A DNA stretch of 64,000 nucleotides from Tetranychus cinnabarinus (taxonomy: Eukaryota > Arthropoda > Arachnida > Trombidiformes > Tetranychidae): contig WHVY01000002.1 in the NCBI GenBank assembly GCA_022266195.1, positions 2,681,001 to 2,745,000 of the forward strand, read 5' to 3'. The translations under genes were made by a program, and so were the position numbers. The notes under the pieces were generated by a model that was given only the letters and a program-made list of their open reading frames with translations, was not told the origin of the DNA and did no database searches. Shown in pieces: positions 30,456-41,159 of this stretch. Every line of letters starts with the position of its first letter. Position 1 is the first letter of the stretch.

Positions 30456-32657
30456 ATGGCAACACAATATCGCAAACTACCAGAACCTGAAAAACATGAA
30501 ATTTTGTCAAAAGAAAAGTATTTAGAGTTCCTCAAAGATAAAATTTTCGAAGATCAATTCCTCATTGAAAAGGCCTACGAGTTAACCAAACCACAGCCAG
30601 GTTTTGTGTTAAGCGAGAAATCACCATACATCGAACCAATCGACATTTGTGGACTCTGTTGCCAATTAGTACGCGAACCTTTGAGCTGTGCCTCCTGTTC
30701 TTTAAGATATTGTAAATCTTGTGCCTATTTCTTGGTAAGAATTTTGGAATTAAATAGAGGAAATCGAGATAAGAGACCAGCCATCAACCTTGTTGGACAA
30801 CTTTTTCAATGTTTAACCTATTCCTGTGAGCGAATGACTTTACTTATTCAGCCTAATGAAGTCAAAAATCTTGAAAATTATATGGTCAAATGTATCTACA
30901 GCGAATGTAATTTTATCGCCAAACATGATATCATGACCAAACATTGCGATACTCATTGTACTTTGAAGTCAACTGACTTCAAGCTTGATAAGGACCGCAT
31001 TGGCTCAGTATTTCAACATCCTGAAGATCCCCTAACTGAAAATTATAGTTGTAATAGAGTCGCTCAACGATTACAAGAAGAGGAAATTGATATTCATGGT
31101 TTACGAAAAGAAATGTTAGATGGTTTTTGTGCGATTACAGAGAACATGGACATCTCTGAACAAACTGAAGTTCCTAATTTATCAAGAAAAAGAAAGTCCA
31201 GTCTACAAGAAATTTGGGTTTCAAAAAGACCAAAAACTTCACACAAATCAATGTGGGATGCTTTGCTAGATAAAGCTAATAAACCAGTTACAACAAAAGC
31301 TAAAGAAATTCAACAACCAGTTCCTTTACCATTAGATCAACCTTCAACATCTGCCCAAAGTTCAATCAACAATGAGAAGTCAATAACTTCTACAAAAGAA
31401 ACTCAGAAAAATTATCCTCCTAAACGAACCATTGCAGATAAACGACGTGAAGCTCGTCACCGCAGAAAAGATCGAGAACGTGGAATCACTGTTCCTCTCA
31501 TAAATAATCCAGATGAAGAAATCGATGAAAGCTTGAAGTCACTGACTTCAGAGCAACCACTTCCAGAATACAATTTCAGTACAGCCTCTAGTTATGCTCC
31601 AGATTCAAAAGGTCCTACACCTAAAGTAACTGTTCGTAGGAATGATTTCAAATCAGAAACAGCCAGAGAAAACTTTTATTATAGACATAGAAATTCAAGG
31701 AGATGGAACCAAAAAGAGCGAAGTCGCAAAGGTAGAAAAAATATTGAAATTTTACATGAGAAAATTTTGAAGTCAGCTCAAGATATGTTACCTCCAAAAG
31801 AATACACAGTTGAGATAGCAAAAGCTGCTGTTAAAGCTGAAAAAGCTGGATTAAAAATTTGTGCGATCGATCTTGAAAATTGTAGAGTTAAAATGAAGAA
31901 TGGAGCTATTCATCAAGTTCCAGTATGGATTGCGATTGTGGATGCTTCATCCAAAGTGGTTTATCACCAATTGGTGCGACATCCAACTTCTGCTATCGAG
32001 GATTTCGGTGATAAGATTCATGATCTTGAGAAGTCAGAGACTTCTAAGTCAAAAAACTTCAAAACAATACGACAAGAAGTCATCAACATTCTTCGTAAAT
32101 ATGATCGTATTATCGTGTGTGGACAAACTGGTGATTTTGTTTCGCTTTTTCTAACCATCAATGATCATTTGTATCTACTTCCAAGAATAATTTGTGTTGG
32201 CTCATACTATAATACTTATCAAAACAACAACGCTCTTGGACTCAAATATATTTCATATCTTCTATTCAATGTTGAACTTCAGAAAAAGTTTCATTCACCC
32301 TTAATTGACGCTGCATACACAATGTACGCTTATCTTATTGACTTTGACAGAATTGAAGAAGTCAAGCGACTTCTTCAAGGCCCGAAACCCATTTCTCAAG
32401 GATTCCATGGATTTATTTATCCTCCAAACCAACATATGGCATCACTCCTGATGGAAAAAATGAAAATCGTAAAAGATTGGCCGGATTCCTTCAAAGTGTC
32501 AGCTTATGATCATGGAGCGACAAGATTAAAGAAAATTAAAAGTCAAAAGTTTATTCCTTCTCAACATATTATTCCTACTCCAATTGAAGAGACTCCTCAT
32601 CCGTACAAGTTAACCGAGTTTCGCAAACAGTCATTGCTCTCTAGCAAGCTGCGGTGA
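30456..32657 (+). CDS. element C accessory ORF: RING/TRAF-like zinc region plus DEDDh exonuclease
   Basis: 733 codons from ATG 30456. Residues about 64-175 are cysteine-rich: CGLCCQLVREPLSC then CSLRYCKSC then CLTYSC, a RING-like spacing, followed by VKCIYSECNF..HDIMTKHCDTHC, like a TRAF-type zinc finger. The middle is polar and basic. The C-terminal part carries all DEDDh motifs: Exo I CAIDLEN (D472, E474), Exo II IIVCGQTGDF (D560) and Exo III FHSPLIDAAYTMY (H613, D618). Spacing fits the family. The RING-like part would suggest E3 ligase activity and the C-terminus 3'-5' exonuclease activity; both are inference. It takes the place of env in this element, and the homologous nuclease ORF is 3'-terminal in A and B too. 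Confidence 0.75.
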   Translation: MATQYRKLPEPEKHEILSKEKYLEFLKDKIFEDQFLIEKAYELTKPQPGFVLSEKSPYIEPIDICGLCCQLVREPLSCASCSLRYCKSCAYFLVRILELNRGNRDKRPAINLVGQLFQCLTYSCERMTLLIQPNEVKNLENYMVKCIYSECNFIAKHDIMTKHCDTHCTLKSTDFKLDKDRIGSVFQHPEDPLTENYSCNRVAQRLQEEEIDIHGLRKEMLDGFCAITENMDISEQTEVPNLSRKRKSSLQEIWVSKRPKTSHKSMWDALLDKANKPVTTKAKEIQQPVPLPLDQPSTSAQSSINNEKSITSTKETQKNYPPKRTIADKRREARHRRKDRERGITVPLINNPDEEIDESLKSLTSEQPLPEYNFSTASSYAPDSKGPTPKVTVRRNDFKSETARENFYYRHRNSRRWNQKERSRKGRKNIEILHEKILKSAQDMLPPKEYTVEIAKAAVKAEKAGLKICAIDLENCRVKMKNGAIHQVPVWIAIVDASSKVVYHQLVRHPTSAIEDFGDKIHDLEKSETSKSKNFKTIRQEVINILRKYDRIIVCGQTGDFVSLFLTINDHLYLLPRIICVGSYYNTYQNNNALGLKYISYLLFNVELQKKFHSPLIDAAYTMYAYLIDFDRIEEVKRLLQGPKPISQGFHGFIYPPNQHMASLLMEKMKIVKDWPDSFKVSAYDHGATRLKKIKSQKFIPSQHIIPTPIEETPHPYKLTEFRKQSLLSSKLR

Positions 32658-32684
32658 ACCCATTAAGAGTCCACCTCAGTCTTC

Positions 32685-32696
32685 GATCGGGGGCTC
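32685..32696 (+). promoter_or_regulatory. candidate polypurine tract of element C
   Basis: GATCGGGGGCTC directly precedes the 3' LTR and is the most purine-rich run there. Confidence 0.45.
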
Positions 32697-33087
32697 TGTA
32701 AGGGTATGACAGTCGCACGACTGTTTGCTTCCTCCTAAACCTTATTACTCAATCTTTCTTTTCCCTTCAACTTCATTCTTATTTGTTAATTCAAATTACC
32801 CTCACCTTAAACCGTCACTTAGAAACCTATTTATTGTCCTTCCCCTTTCTTCCTCATGGTCAGTCAACTTAAGTCTTCCCTAGTATTGTTACTGTCCCTA
32901 CTTTCATTCATCATTCATTATAATTAAAGAAATTAGTTTAATATTCAATTATTGTGTTTAGTCTTAAATGACAATTACTTTACTCTTTGTGATTGAGACC
33001 TTTAACTTTGCCCCTAGATGTTTATCAAGAAGTCAACCGACTTCTAGAGGAAACATTTAAAATAAAGATCTTTGTTAAACCCTAACA
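32697..33087 (+). repeat. element C 3' LTR
   Basis: 391 bases, three differences from the 5' LTR (CTTCCTCC, TATAATTA, CCCCTAG). A GAAGTC hairpin lies at 33029-33044, and ACAA follows. Confidence 0.92.
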
Positions 33088-33133
33088 ACAATCAACCAAC
33101 AATCAACCTGAACAACCAAAACATTTTCCCCCC

Positions 33134-33377
33134 AAAGTCAATGGTAAAAGATAAGGATTCTGCATTTTTTCCCCTACCCTTTTTAAACGCTAATTTCTCA
33201 GGTACCTGAATTCCGATGAAGTCCAGACTATTTTTCGTGGATGTAATTTAATCATGGCTTTCAGGCTGAAAAAAATTTTAGTATCCTTTTAGTTTGGCCA
33301 CAATCTTTACGCAAAATTTCATGTTTTGACTTTATATAAAGTATAGAAGTATAGATTGATGGATTTTAAGTAAATTG
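33134..33377 (+). repeat. direct repeat around element B1, copy 1
   Basis: About 244 bases (AAAGTCAATGGTAAAAGATA ... GATTGATGGATTTTAAGTAAA) repeated at 33811-34054. The last part also forms the right flank of element B at 51366-51507, so it represents the genomic target region of B. Confidence 0.85.
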
Positions 33378-33378
33378 G

Positions 33379-33811
33379 TGGATCCAGAACAGAGACTGTT
33401 CTGGATAGAGTGCAATCAATTCCGAGGAAGGAAAGGCTAAACAAAAAGAACATCACGACAACACCAAGAAACTAAAGACCTACGAAATAGGTGATAAGAT
33501 TCTAAGAAAGAAAAACGTTAGAAGTAACAAGTTTGATGCGAAATACGAAGGTCCCTATGAGATCGTGGATAAAATCGGTAGCAACGATTATGTGTGCCAA
33601 AGTTGCAGAGTGTGCAGAGTTAAAATAAAGTCTTTTTATACTAAACCTTCGGTTTCTATCTATTCGCTTTCAACTGGTGGCCATTATGAGGGCTTAGTCC
33701 CCTTATGTTCCTGTTATACCTGATTTCTGCCTGATCTTGCCATTCCTGATTTATGCCTGATCTTGCCTGGTCCTGACGTTCATCCAGTGCCAGTCACCTC
33801 TTCTATTCGCT
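33379..33811 (+). pseudogene. shuffled fragments of element B
   Basis: Three pieces in plus orientation: 33379-33403 from the ORF3 end (GGTGGATCCAGAACAGAGAC), 33412-33582 from the integrase C-terminus (matches 47733-47899) and 33622-33811 from the LTR 3' end plus leader (matches 42872-43069). None keeps a usable reading frame. They mark the left edge of the rearranged copy B1. Confidence 0.8.
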
Positions 33812-34054
33812 CAAAGTCAATGGTAAAAGATAAGGATTCTGCATTTTTTCCCCTACCCTTTTTAAACGCTAATTTCTCAGGTACCTGAATTCCGATGAAG
33901 TCCAGACTATTTTTCGTGGATGTAATTTAATCATGGCTTTCAGGCTGAAAAAAATTTTAGTATCCTTTTAGTTTGGCCACAATCTTTACGCAAAATTTCA
34001 TGTTTTGACTTTATATAAAGTATAGAAGTATAGATTGATGGATTTTAAGTAAAA
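33811..34054 (+). repeat. direct repeat around element B1, copy 2
   Basis: Second copy of 33134-33377. It continues to 34103 with the same flank found right of element B (GTCTTTTGAGTGCAAAG.. to GTAGGTTC), then breaks into inverted pol. Confidence 0.85.
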
Positions 34055-34103
34055 TTTGTCTTTTGAGTGCAAAGTAAAGAGTTAGGCGAAAGTAGGTTCT
34101 AAG

Positions 34104-36740
34104 TAACTTTTTCAATTTCTCGAAAGCGGTGATTTGATCAATCGTCCAAACGAAAGGTGCTTCTTTCTTGGTTAGTATTGTTAGAGGTTTGGCGATTTTA
34201 GCAAAGTCTTTGATGAACTTTCGGTAATACGAACACAGAGCCACGAAAGATCGAACGTCCTTAAGAGTGACAGGAGTTGGAAAGTTTTGAATTGCTCGGA
34301 TCTTTTCTGGGTCTGGTTCTTGGCCTGCTGAGCTTATTACATGACCTAAGTAAAGTATCTTTGTCTTGAAGAAGTAACATTTAGATGGCTTCAATGTTAG
34401 ACCTGCATCTTTCAATGCTTGGAAAACTTGTTTTAGACGTTCCAAATGTTCATCGATGGTTTTACTGAAGACAATGACGTCGTCTATGTAAACCAGGCAA
34501 ATCTTGTATTTTAAGCTGGCTAAACAGACATCCATCAATCTTTGAAAAGTTGCTGGTGCGTTACATAGTCCAAATGGCATCGTCTTGTATTCATACATGC
34601 CAAAACCAGTGGTGAAAGCTGTCTTCATTCGGTCTTCTGGATTAAGCTCGACTTGATGATAACCACTTCTTAAATCCAATAAGCTGAAATATTTAGACCC
34701 TTGAAGATAATCCAATGAAGTGTTAATATCAGGAAGCGGGTAAGCGTCTTTTACGGTGATGGCATTGAGTTTGCGATAATCAACACAAAGTCTCCAATCA
34801 CCAGTTTTCTTGTTTACCAGGACCACAGGTGAACTCCATGGGGAAAAGGATTCAGTGATAATTCCATCACGTAGTAGTTCTTGGACGAGCTGGTAGGTTA
34901 TCTCTCTCTTCTGAGCACTCTGTCGATAGGGTTGTTGAGCTATGGGTGGATGATCTCCAGTGACAATTTTGTGAACAAACTTATTTGTTCTTCCGATTTC
35001 CTGGGCTGTGACTGCAAAAACTTTGCGATACTCATTGGCTAGATGCATCAGCTTCTCTTTGGTTTCAGCAGTTGTGGATTCGTCAATGTTTAATTCCAAT
35101 TTGGTATGTGAGTTTGCCATAACTAAATCAGTCTCCAAGTCTTCAACTTCTTCATCGGTTGACAGTTGACTATCAGAGGAAACTTCACTCAAGGCACTTA
35201 CTTCACTTTCTTCACTTATTTCAGGGGTTTCGGATGCAGAGGAATTATTTGTAATGGCTTGAGGATTATTGATAACTATCTTGTCTGTTCGGTTATCAAA
35301 GTTGATACCGCATGGTTTGAGGATATCTCTGCCAATCAAGATGTTTTGCTTACGCGGAATGAGTGATGAAACAGCTACATCAGTCTGCACGAGTAAGCAA
35401 TGTTTCTTGTCTTTGAATTTAAGCGAAACAGTAGTCTCTCCTACTATTGGTAAACTATGTTTAGTAGCGGACTTGACTGTTTGATTACCCCATTTTCTGA
35501 TTTTTAGTCCTAGCTGTCTAGCAAAGGAATCTTTGATCAAAGAGATCTCTGCTCCTGTGTCTATGATAGCTAATGTTTTTACGTCATTAACCTTAATTTT
35601 GTCCATAGCGAAAAGAACTGCTGCACAATTTACAGTTTGTTCGGAGTTTGTATTGCTCACTACACTGCAGACATCTCTATCTTCTATGCTAGAGTCTTCT
35701 GAAGAACTTTCACTTCTAGCTATAGCTTGCACTGAAAAGTTTTTACCTTTACCTTTTCCTTTAGAGGTGGAAGGTTCTGATGGATCAAAGATTTTTCTGG
35801 GAACTGGCTTCCTAGCGCTTCTTCTAGGTTCAAATGGTTTGTCTTGTTGGGTTTCTCGTTTACCTCGCCAGTTCTCTGGGCTAACTTCTCTCTCAGGTTT
35901 TCTGGACTGACTTGGCTGAGGTTGAGTTTTAGGCTGAGTAATTGCTCTATTCTCAGTTTCGTTTAGTCTGGGTCGAAGAGGAATGCTTCTAGCCTTTCTT
36001 CTGCACTCAGATTCGAGATGACCTACTCGCTGGCAAAAGTTACAGTAGTCTCTGGTTCTCTGATTGTTTTCTAGTCGCATTCTGTTAAAGTTATCATTAA
36101 GCTGTCTTAAGGATCTTTCGATACTGTGAAATATACCTGAGTCACTTTGGTTAGTGGATGTATTGCTATTGCTACGCTTAGCATCATTTGCTGCTCTTTC
36201 AGCTGACCTAGCATACTCAATGTATTCTTCAATGGTTTTAGGATCCCTAAGCTGAACTCCGTACTGCAATTCTGGTAGAAGTCCTTTTCTTATAACTGAC
36301 ATTATGACGTTTTTTGATAATTTTTCATCGACTTTCTTAGCTAAGGCTAAAACTTCATAGATGAAAAAGGAAGCTGGTTGATCTGGTCTCTGTTTCTTGT
36401 TCATTAATCTATCTGTTAAATAAGCTCGATAGTCTGAGGAACAGAGATCTTTGATTAGTTCTGTTTTGAGTGCCTTATAGTCTTGTGGTTTACTTTTATA
36501 AGTGACTAAATAAGTATACCAGTCCCTAGCACTTTCTCTGAGATAGGCTGGTAGAGTTAAGTATTTAGTCCTATCATCCCAACCTAAAGCTTCGGCAGAT
36601 GATTCAAATTCTGCTAACCAATCTATAATTTCTTCGCCGTCTCTTCCAGTGAAAGGTTTAATTTCCACTGGGTTGTCAGCGAGATTTAATGGACTAACAT
36701 AAGCCGATTGCGAACTGGCATCCTGACTTGTGTTAGACAT
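34104..36740 (-). pseudogene. gag-pol: element B1 gag-pol N-terminal part, inverted
   Basis: Reads on the minus strand from ATG 36740. It is identical to residues 1 to about 881 of the element B Gag-Pol except one residue (Ser for Arg in ALSEVSSD). It contains Gag capsid, one CCHC knuckle, protease and RT, and is cut just before RNase H. The rest of pol continues on the plus strand at 37509, so this segment has been inverted in place. The word ACTTA is present at both breakpoints. Confidence 0.88.
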
Positions 36741-37508
36741 TTTTGATACAATGACTCGTAAGTCGATTTATAAGACAGAAACAAGCCTAATAATCCCTAA
36801 AGGAAAGGACTCAACAACCGTATCGCCGTCGTTGAGTGTAACACAAAGGACGTGAAGGTGAAAGACAGACACAAAGAATAAGGGAAAGGAGAACCGGGTT
36901 GACTTAAAATTGTCCTACCGGGCCTTGGTGGTTCATCGTGTAGTCAACAATCAACAATGGGTAGAAGACCAGACCGGAGCACAAGCTTATCGGGACCAAC
37001 TTTGGAGCTACAGGACAGTTGGATAATAAAACAGGACCAAAAAGAGTAGGTGACTGGAGCTGTAGAATCGTCAGAACCAGTTGAGAGGCCAAAAGAATAA
37101 ATGATTGGAGCTGGATATACGTCAGGAACAGTGTTAAGTGTGAGCGACTGGACCAGCAGGGATACAGGCAAATAGAAAAAGCGACTGGAACTGGATGAGC
37201 GTCAGACCAGTGAGGTTTGAATTAAGGGCCAATAAAAAGATTGACTGGAACTGGATTACCGTCAGACCAGTATATAACAGGAATATGAGCGAATAGAAGA
37301 GGTGACTGGCACTGGATGAACGTCAGGACCAGGCAAGATCAGGCATAAATCAGGAATGGCAAGATCAGGCAGAAATCAGGTATAACAGGAACATAAGGGG
37401 ACTAAGCCCTCATAATGGCCACCAGTTGAAAGCGAATTGCTGGAAACCGAAGGTTTAATATAAAAGGTCTTTATTAAATTTCCGAGTCTTCGCTGACTCA
37501 AGGAATAA
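36741..37508 (-). pseudogene. element B1 leader and partial LTR, inverted
   Basis: Reverse complement of the element B leader up to 37432, then a diverged LTR piece (37433-37508) that keeps CCGAGTCTTCGCTGACTC but differs elsewhere and is truncated. It then joins pol in the plus direction. The LTR divergence contrasts with the near-identity of the rest. Confidence 0.8.
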
Positions 37509-38987
37509 TTGATGGCACTTACAACTGCACCTGTTCTAGTTCATTTTGATCCCACAAAAGAGACTCAAGTTAGAACAGACGCCTCTGATGTTGGTCTCGG
37601 AGCAATATTGCTACAAAAGCAACACGACAAATGGAACCCAGTCTCCTTCGCTAGCAGACAGTTACGTGGCGCTGAAGAAAATTACCCGATTTCAGACAAA
37701 GAGTGTCTCGCTATTATTTATGCTGTTGAAAAATTCAGGCCTTACTTAGAAGGAAACAAGTTCGAAGTGGTAACAGATCATTGTGCCCTCTGTTTCCTCA
37801 GATCTAAAGCAAAGTTACCTGCTCGACTCATGCGTTATGCTTTAACCTTGCAGTCCTTCGATTTTACAATAACTTACAAGTCTGGTAAAATCCATGCTGA
37901 TGCCGATTGTCTATCCCGTTATCCAACGATCGACCCAGAATATAACCAACTACAACTCGATCAAATTGAGCAAGGGGACGATATATTTACGCTCTTAATT
38001 TCGGAAGTGAATGAAGAGACCGAAGAGTTGATTAAAGAACAAAGACAAGACCCGTTCGTGTTGGCTAAGCTTCAACTGTTCAACAATAGTGAAACTTTAA
38101 CCGACAAAGAGAGAGCTAAGTTGAATCAACAACATCGAATCAAAGACGGTGTACTTGAACGAAAGATAACCACTGAGGATGGACATCAATGGGTAGCAGT
38201 TTTACCAGAGAGTTTAGTAGACAAAGTCATGAAAGCCTATCATGACGATCCGATCGCTGGTCATACTGGACTATATCAAACCTACCAGAAAATCAGATCT
38301 AAATACTATTGGCCCAAAATGAACAAGATGATCACTCAGTACGTGAGAAGGTGCCAAAGTTGTCAACAAAACAAACGTGGACTTGGTTACACTGACGCTC
38401 CACTCAAGTCAATCACTGTTTCTCAACCATTCGAGAAGGTCGGCATTGACTTAATTGGACCACTGCCTCTTTCCGCCGGGAAGGCACACATAATCGTTGC
38501 TACCGATTATTTCACAAGATGGGTAGAGACTAAGGCAGTGACCAATAAAAGTGCACAAGCCACCGCTCGATTCATCATTGAAAATCTTATTTGCAAACAT
38601 GGTTGCCCCAAGAAGATTCTTAGCGATCAAGGCCGAAATTTTATTGCTGATACAATGACTGAAATTGGCAAAATGATGTCAACAAAATGGCAATTCTCTA
38701 CAGCTTACCATCCACAGACTAATGGCTTAACTGAACGAGTCAATGGCACAATCTGTCAAATGTTAGCTCACTATTGCCATGAAAATCCTTCCTATTGGGT
38801 AAAAGCACTACCATTGATCACATTCGCTTACAACACAAGTGTTAATAAAAGTATGAAAGTATCTCCTTTCTACCTAATATATGGAAGAGAACCAGTTATG
38901 CCAGTAGATATTCAGCTTGATGGAAAGAGAAGAAGACAACGATCCCTGAATACATCAGATACGTGCAGAAAACCTGGCCTGAAATAA
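37509..38987 (+). pseudogene. pol: element B1 RNase H and integrase
   Basis: Plus-strand continuation of pol from TTAPVLVHF. RNase H (SDKECLAIIYAV, VTDHCAL) and integrase HHCC and DDE motifs (GIDLIGP, LSDQGRNF, NGLTERVNG) are intact. The frame ends at 38987 at the same place as in element B (47720). The N-terminal half of Pol lies inverted next to it, so no complete Pol can be made from this copy. Confidence 0.85.
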
Positions 38988-41080
38988 GAGATCGTGTTCG
39001 AATCAATTCCGAGGAAGGAAAGGCTAAACAAAAAGAACATCACGACAACACCAAGAAACTAAAGACCTACGAAATAGGTGATAAGATTCTAAGAAAGAAA
39101 AACGTTAGAAGTAACAAGTTTGATGCGAAATACGAAGGTCCCTATGAGATCGTGGATAAAATCGGTCAAACAACTTACTTGGTTAAAGAGCCTAATACTG
39201 ACAAACTACCAGTTCGAGTTCATGGTGCTCAGATTAAACCATATATTCAAACTATAACTAAAGCAAAAAGACCGTCTAACGTAACATCCATCATCACCAT
39301 ATTACTCTGTCTGTTTCTAACACCGATCAATACCTTCGAGTATGGTACTCCATTATTATGGCGAGAAACCGAACATTCAGTCACAATAGGGAGAAAAATG
39401 ATTGACCTCACTATTCTGTTGCTGAGCCCTTGTGTAAAGTTACCACCATACCCGTATTCAGATAACATCTCCTATTTTCCTTACTTCGTAACCATAACTA
39501 ACATGTCTCTTTGGGAAATTTATGGAAATCAAAATTATAGCTGCGAAGTTGCCTTTTCCGACCGGTTCAAAGAAAACGCAAGCTTTAATAAATGTGTAAA
39601 ATATGCCAATGACTACCCACAATATAACATCCATGGATGCCCACCCGAAATTGCATGTCGAAAAGGAATGATAGATCTAGCCTTCTATAAACTGAATAGT
39701 TATTGCACGAATTATACCCTCAAAACGCTTCAATCACCCATCGAGAGTGCTTGTCCAGCGTTAAGAAGAAATAAACGACTAGATCCAGTTACAACGACAC
39801 TTCTGGCCGTATCAGTAATAGGTGCAGCCACCTACCTAATTCAACCAACTACAACCGTCCTCACAGACGATTACCGTAAAATAGACATCCAGTATAAGAC
39901 CGAAGTAGGAAAAGTAATGAAAACCATCGAAGACAATCTAAGAAGAATAACTGAAGAAATCAGTGAACTCAAATTTTCAATTGATGTTCTGGAAAAAACA
40001 ATACCTATTTCAATGTTCCAAAACTCTGAAATAGTCCACAATACACTACAACTCAAACAAATATTCAACAAACTAAAAGAAAAACCTAAAGATGCAATCC
40101 CAGAATTATTCGAAGTTTTAAAAATCAAATTACCCTGTGGCAAGTCATGTAGGTTGGACAAGATAGAAAATATTCAGTGTTCATCAACCGTAGTCAACGA
40201 CACGGATTTCCGAATCAGTTTGAAATTTTCAGTTGAGATGACTGATCCTGATGTAAAAATTGTTAAAGCAGATCCATTCACACTAATCACTAGAAATGAC
40301 TCCGAAATCTGTACCAAGGTTTACAAAGGCCCAAAGTACTTTGCTGTCAATCAAACTAATCAAGAGTCCTGTGAATTAGGTGAAGAGGAACTATCCAAGT
40401 CTAATCTCTATCTTGTATGGAAAGAATATTGTGCAAAGACCCGGATTGATCTATGGGAATTACACAATTGTGTACAAGCATCAGGCGCTACCTTCAAAGT
40501 ACCACAGTTAAAGATAGTAGATGAATACTTCTACATTTATTGCCGTGGACACAACATCACCTTATTTGGAATCACAGCAAGCTGTCCTGATCAAGTCATC
40601 AAAGTCTCAAGAATGCTAAATTTTACAATTGGAAGCACAAATTATACTGTCTCATCATTGACAATCTTACATTCCGAAAAGATATCCTCATGGACTAACA
40701 TGATCAACTTAAAATTGATGCCTTACGAACCGACCCAAATCGACCTTACTCCTTTAAACATCCAATACTTGGAACGGTTAATTTCTCAACAGAAGACTGC
40801 TCCAATCCAAACTCAAACTCTGTTTGACACTGTTAAAAACTATGTTATGATAGTTGCAATAAGCATTATTGCCCTTATGATGTTCATTTTAGTCATACAG
40901 CAGTTATTTACAATGATGTTTAGGAAGCCGATAGTTGTATCCTTAGTCCAACAGAAGCCAAGGAAAAGAGACCAACGCCGATCAAAAAAGCCGATAATTC
41001 GGAATAAAACCGTTAAATCCAAACCTTCCCTTGAACCTCATGATTCTCATGAAAGCATTATTTTAAGTGAACTTTATTAA
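38963..41080 (+). CDS. env: element B1 integrase tail and Env-like glycoprotein
   Basis: 705 codons, indistinguishable by my reading from 47696-49813; see that entry for domains. It begins in the integrase C-terminal domain one frame away from the upstream pol frame. Confidence 0.75.
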   Translation: MQKTWPEIRDRVRINSEEGKAKQKEHHDNTKKLKTYEIGDKILRKKNVRSNKFDAKYEGPYEIVDKIGQTTYLVKEPNTDKLPVRVHGAQIKPYIQTITKAKRPSNVTSIITILLCLFLTPINTFEYGTPLLWRETEHSVTIGRKMIDLTILLLSPCVKLPPYPYSDNISYFPYFVTITNMSLWEIYGNQNYSCEVAFSDRFKENASFNKCVKYANDYPQYNIHGCPPEIACRKGMIDLAFYKLNSYCTNYTLKTLQSPIESACPALRRNKRLDPVTTTLLAVSVIGAATYLIQPTTTVLTDDYRKIDIQYKTEVGKVMKTIEDNLRRITEEISELKFSIDVLEKTIPISMFQNSEIVHNTLQLKQIFNKLKEKPKDAIPELFEVLKIKLPCGKSCRLDKIENIQCSSTVVNDTDFRISLKFSVEMTDPDVKIVKADPFTLITRNDSEICTKVYKGPKYFAVNQTNQESCELGEEELSKSNLYLVWKEYCAKTRIDLWELHNCVQASGATFKVPQLKIVDEYFYIYCRGHNITLFGITASCPDQVIKVSRMLNFTIGSTNYTVSSLTILHSEKISSWTNMINLKLMPYEPTQIDLTPLNIQYLERLISQQKTAPIQTQTLFDTVKNYVMIVAISIIALMMFILVIQQLFTMMFRKPIVVSLVQQKPRKRDQRRSKKPIIRNKTVKSKPSLEPHDSHESIILSELY

Positions 41081-41159
41081 CTAATCATTAATTCTTTTTC
41101 TCTTATTCAATTTTATTTTGTAGCTTCCTAGTTCGTCAAAAATCCTCAATAATCCTCTT

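Larger units (their letters stand above)
25871..33087 (+). mobile_element. LTR retrotransposon C (gypsy-type, RT-less)
   Basis: 7217 bases. LTRs of 391 bases (25871-26261 and 32697-33087) differ at three positions by my count and are flanked by ACAA (25867-25870 and 33088-33091). Contents: gag-protease, integrase, a 970-base spacer with repeats, and a RING/TRAF-like plus DEDDh exonuclease ORF. RT and RNase H are absent between protease and integrase, so it needs reverse transcriptase in trans. A GAAGTC/GACTTC hairpin recurs through coding, spacer and LTR sequence. Confidence 0.92.
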
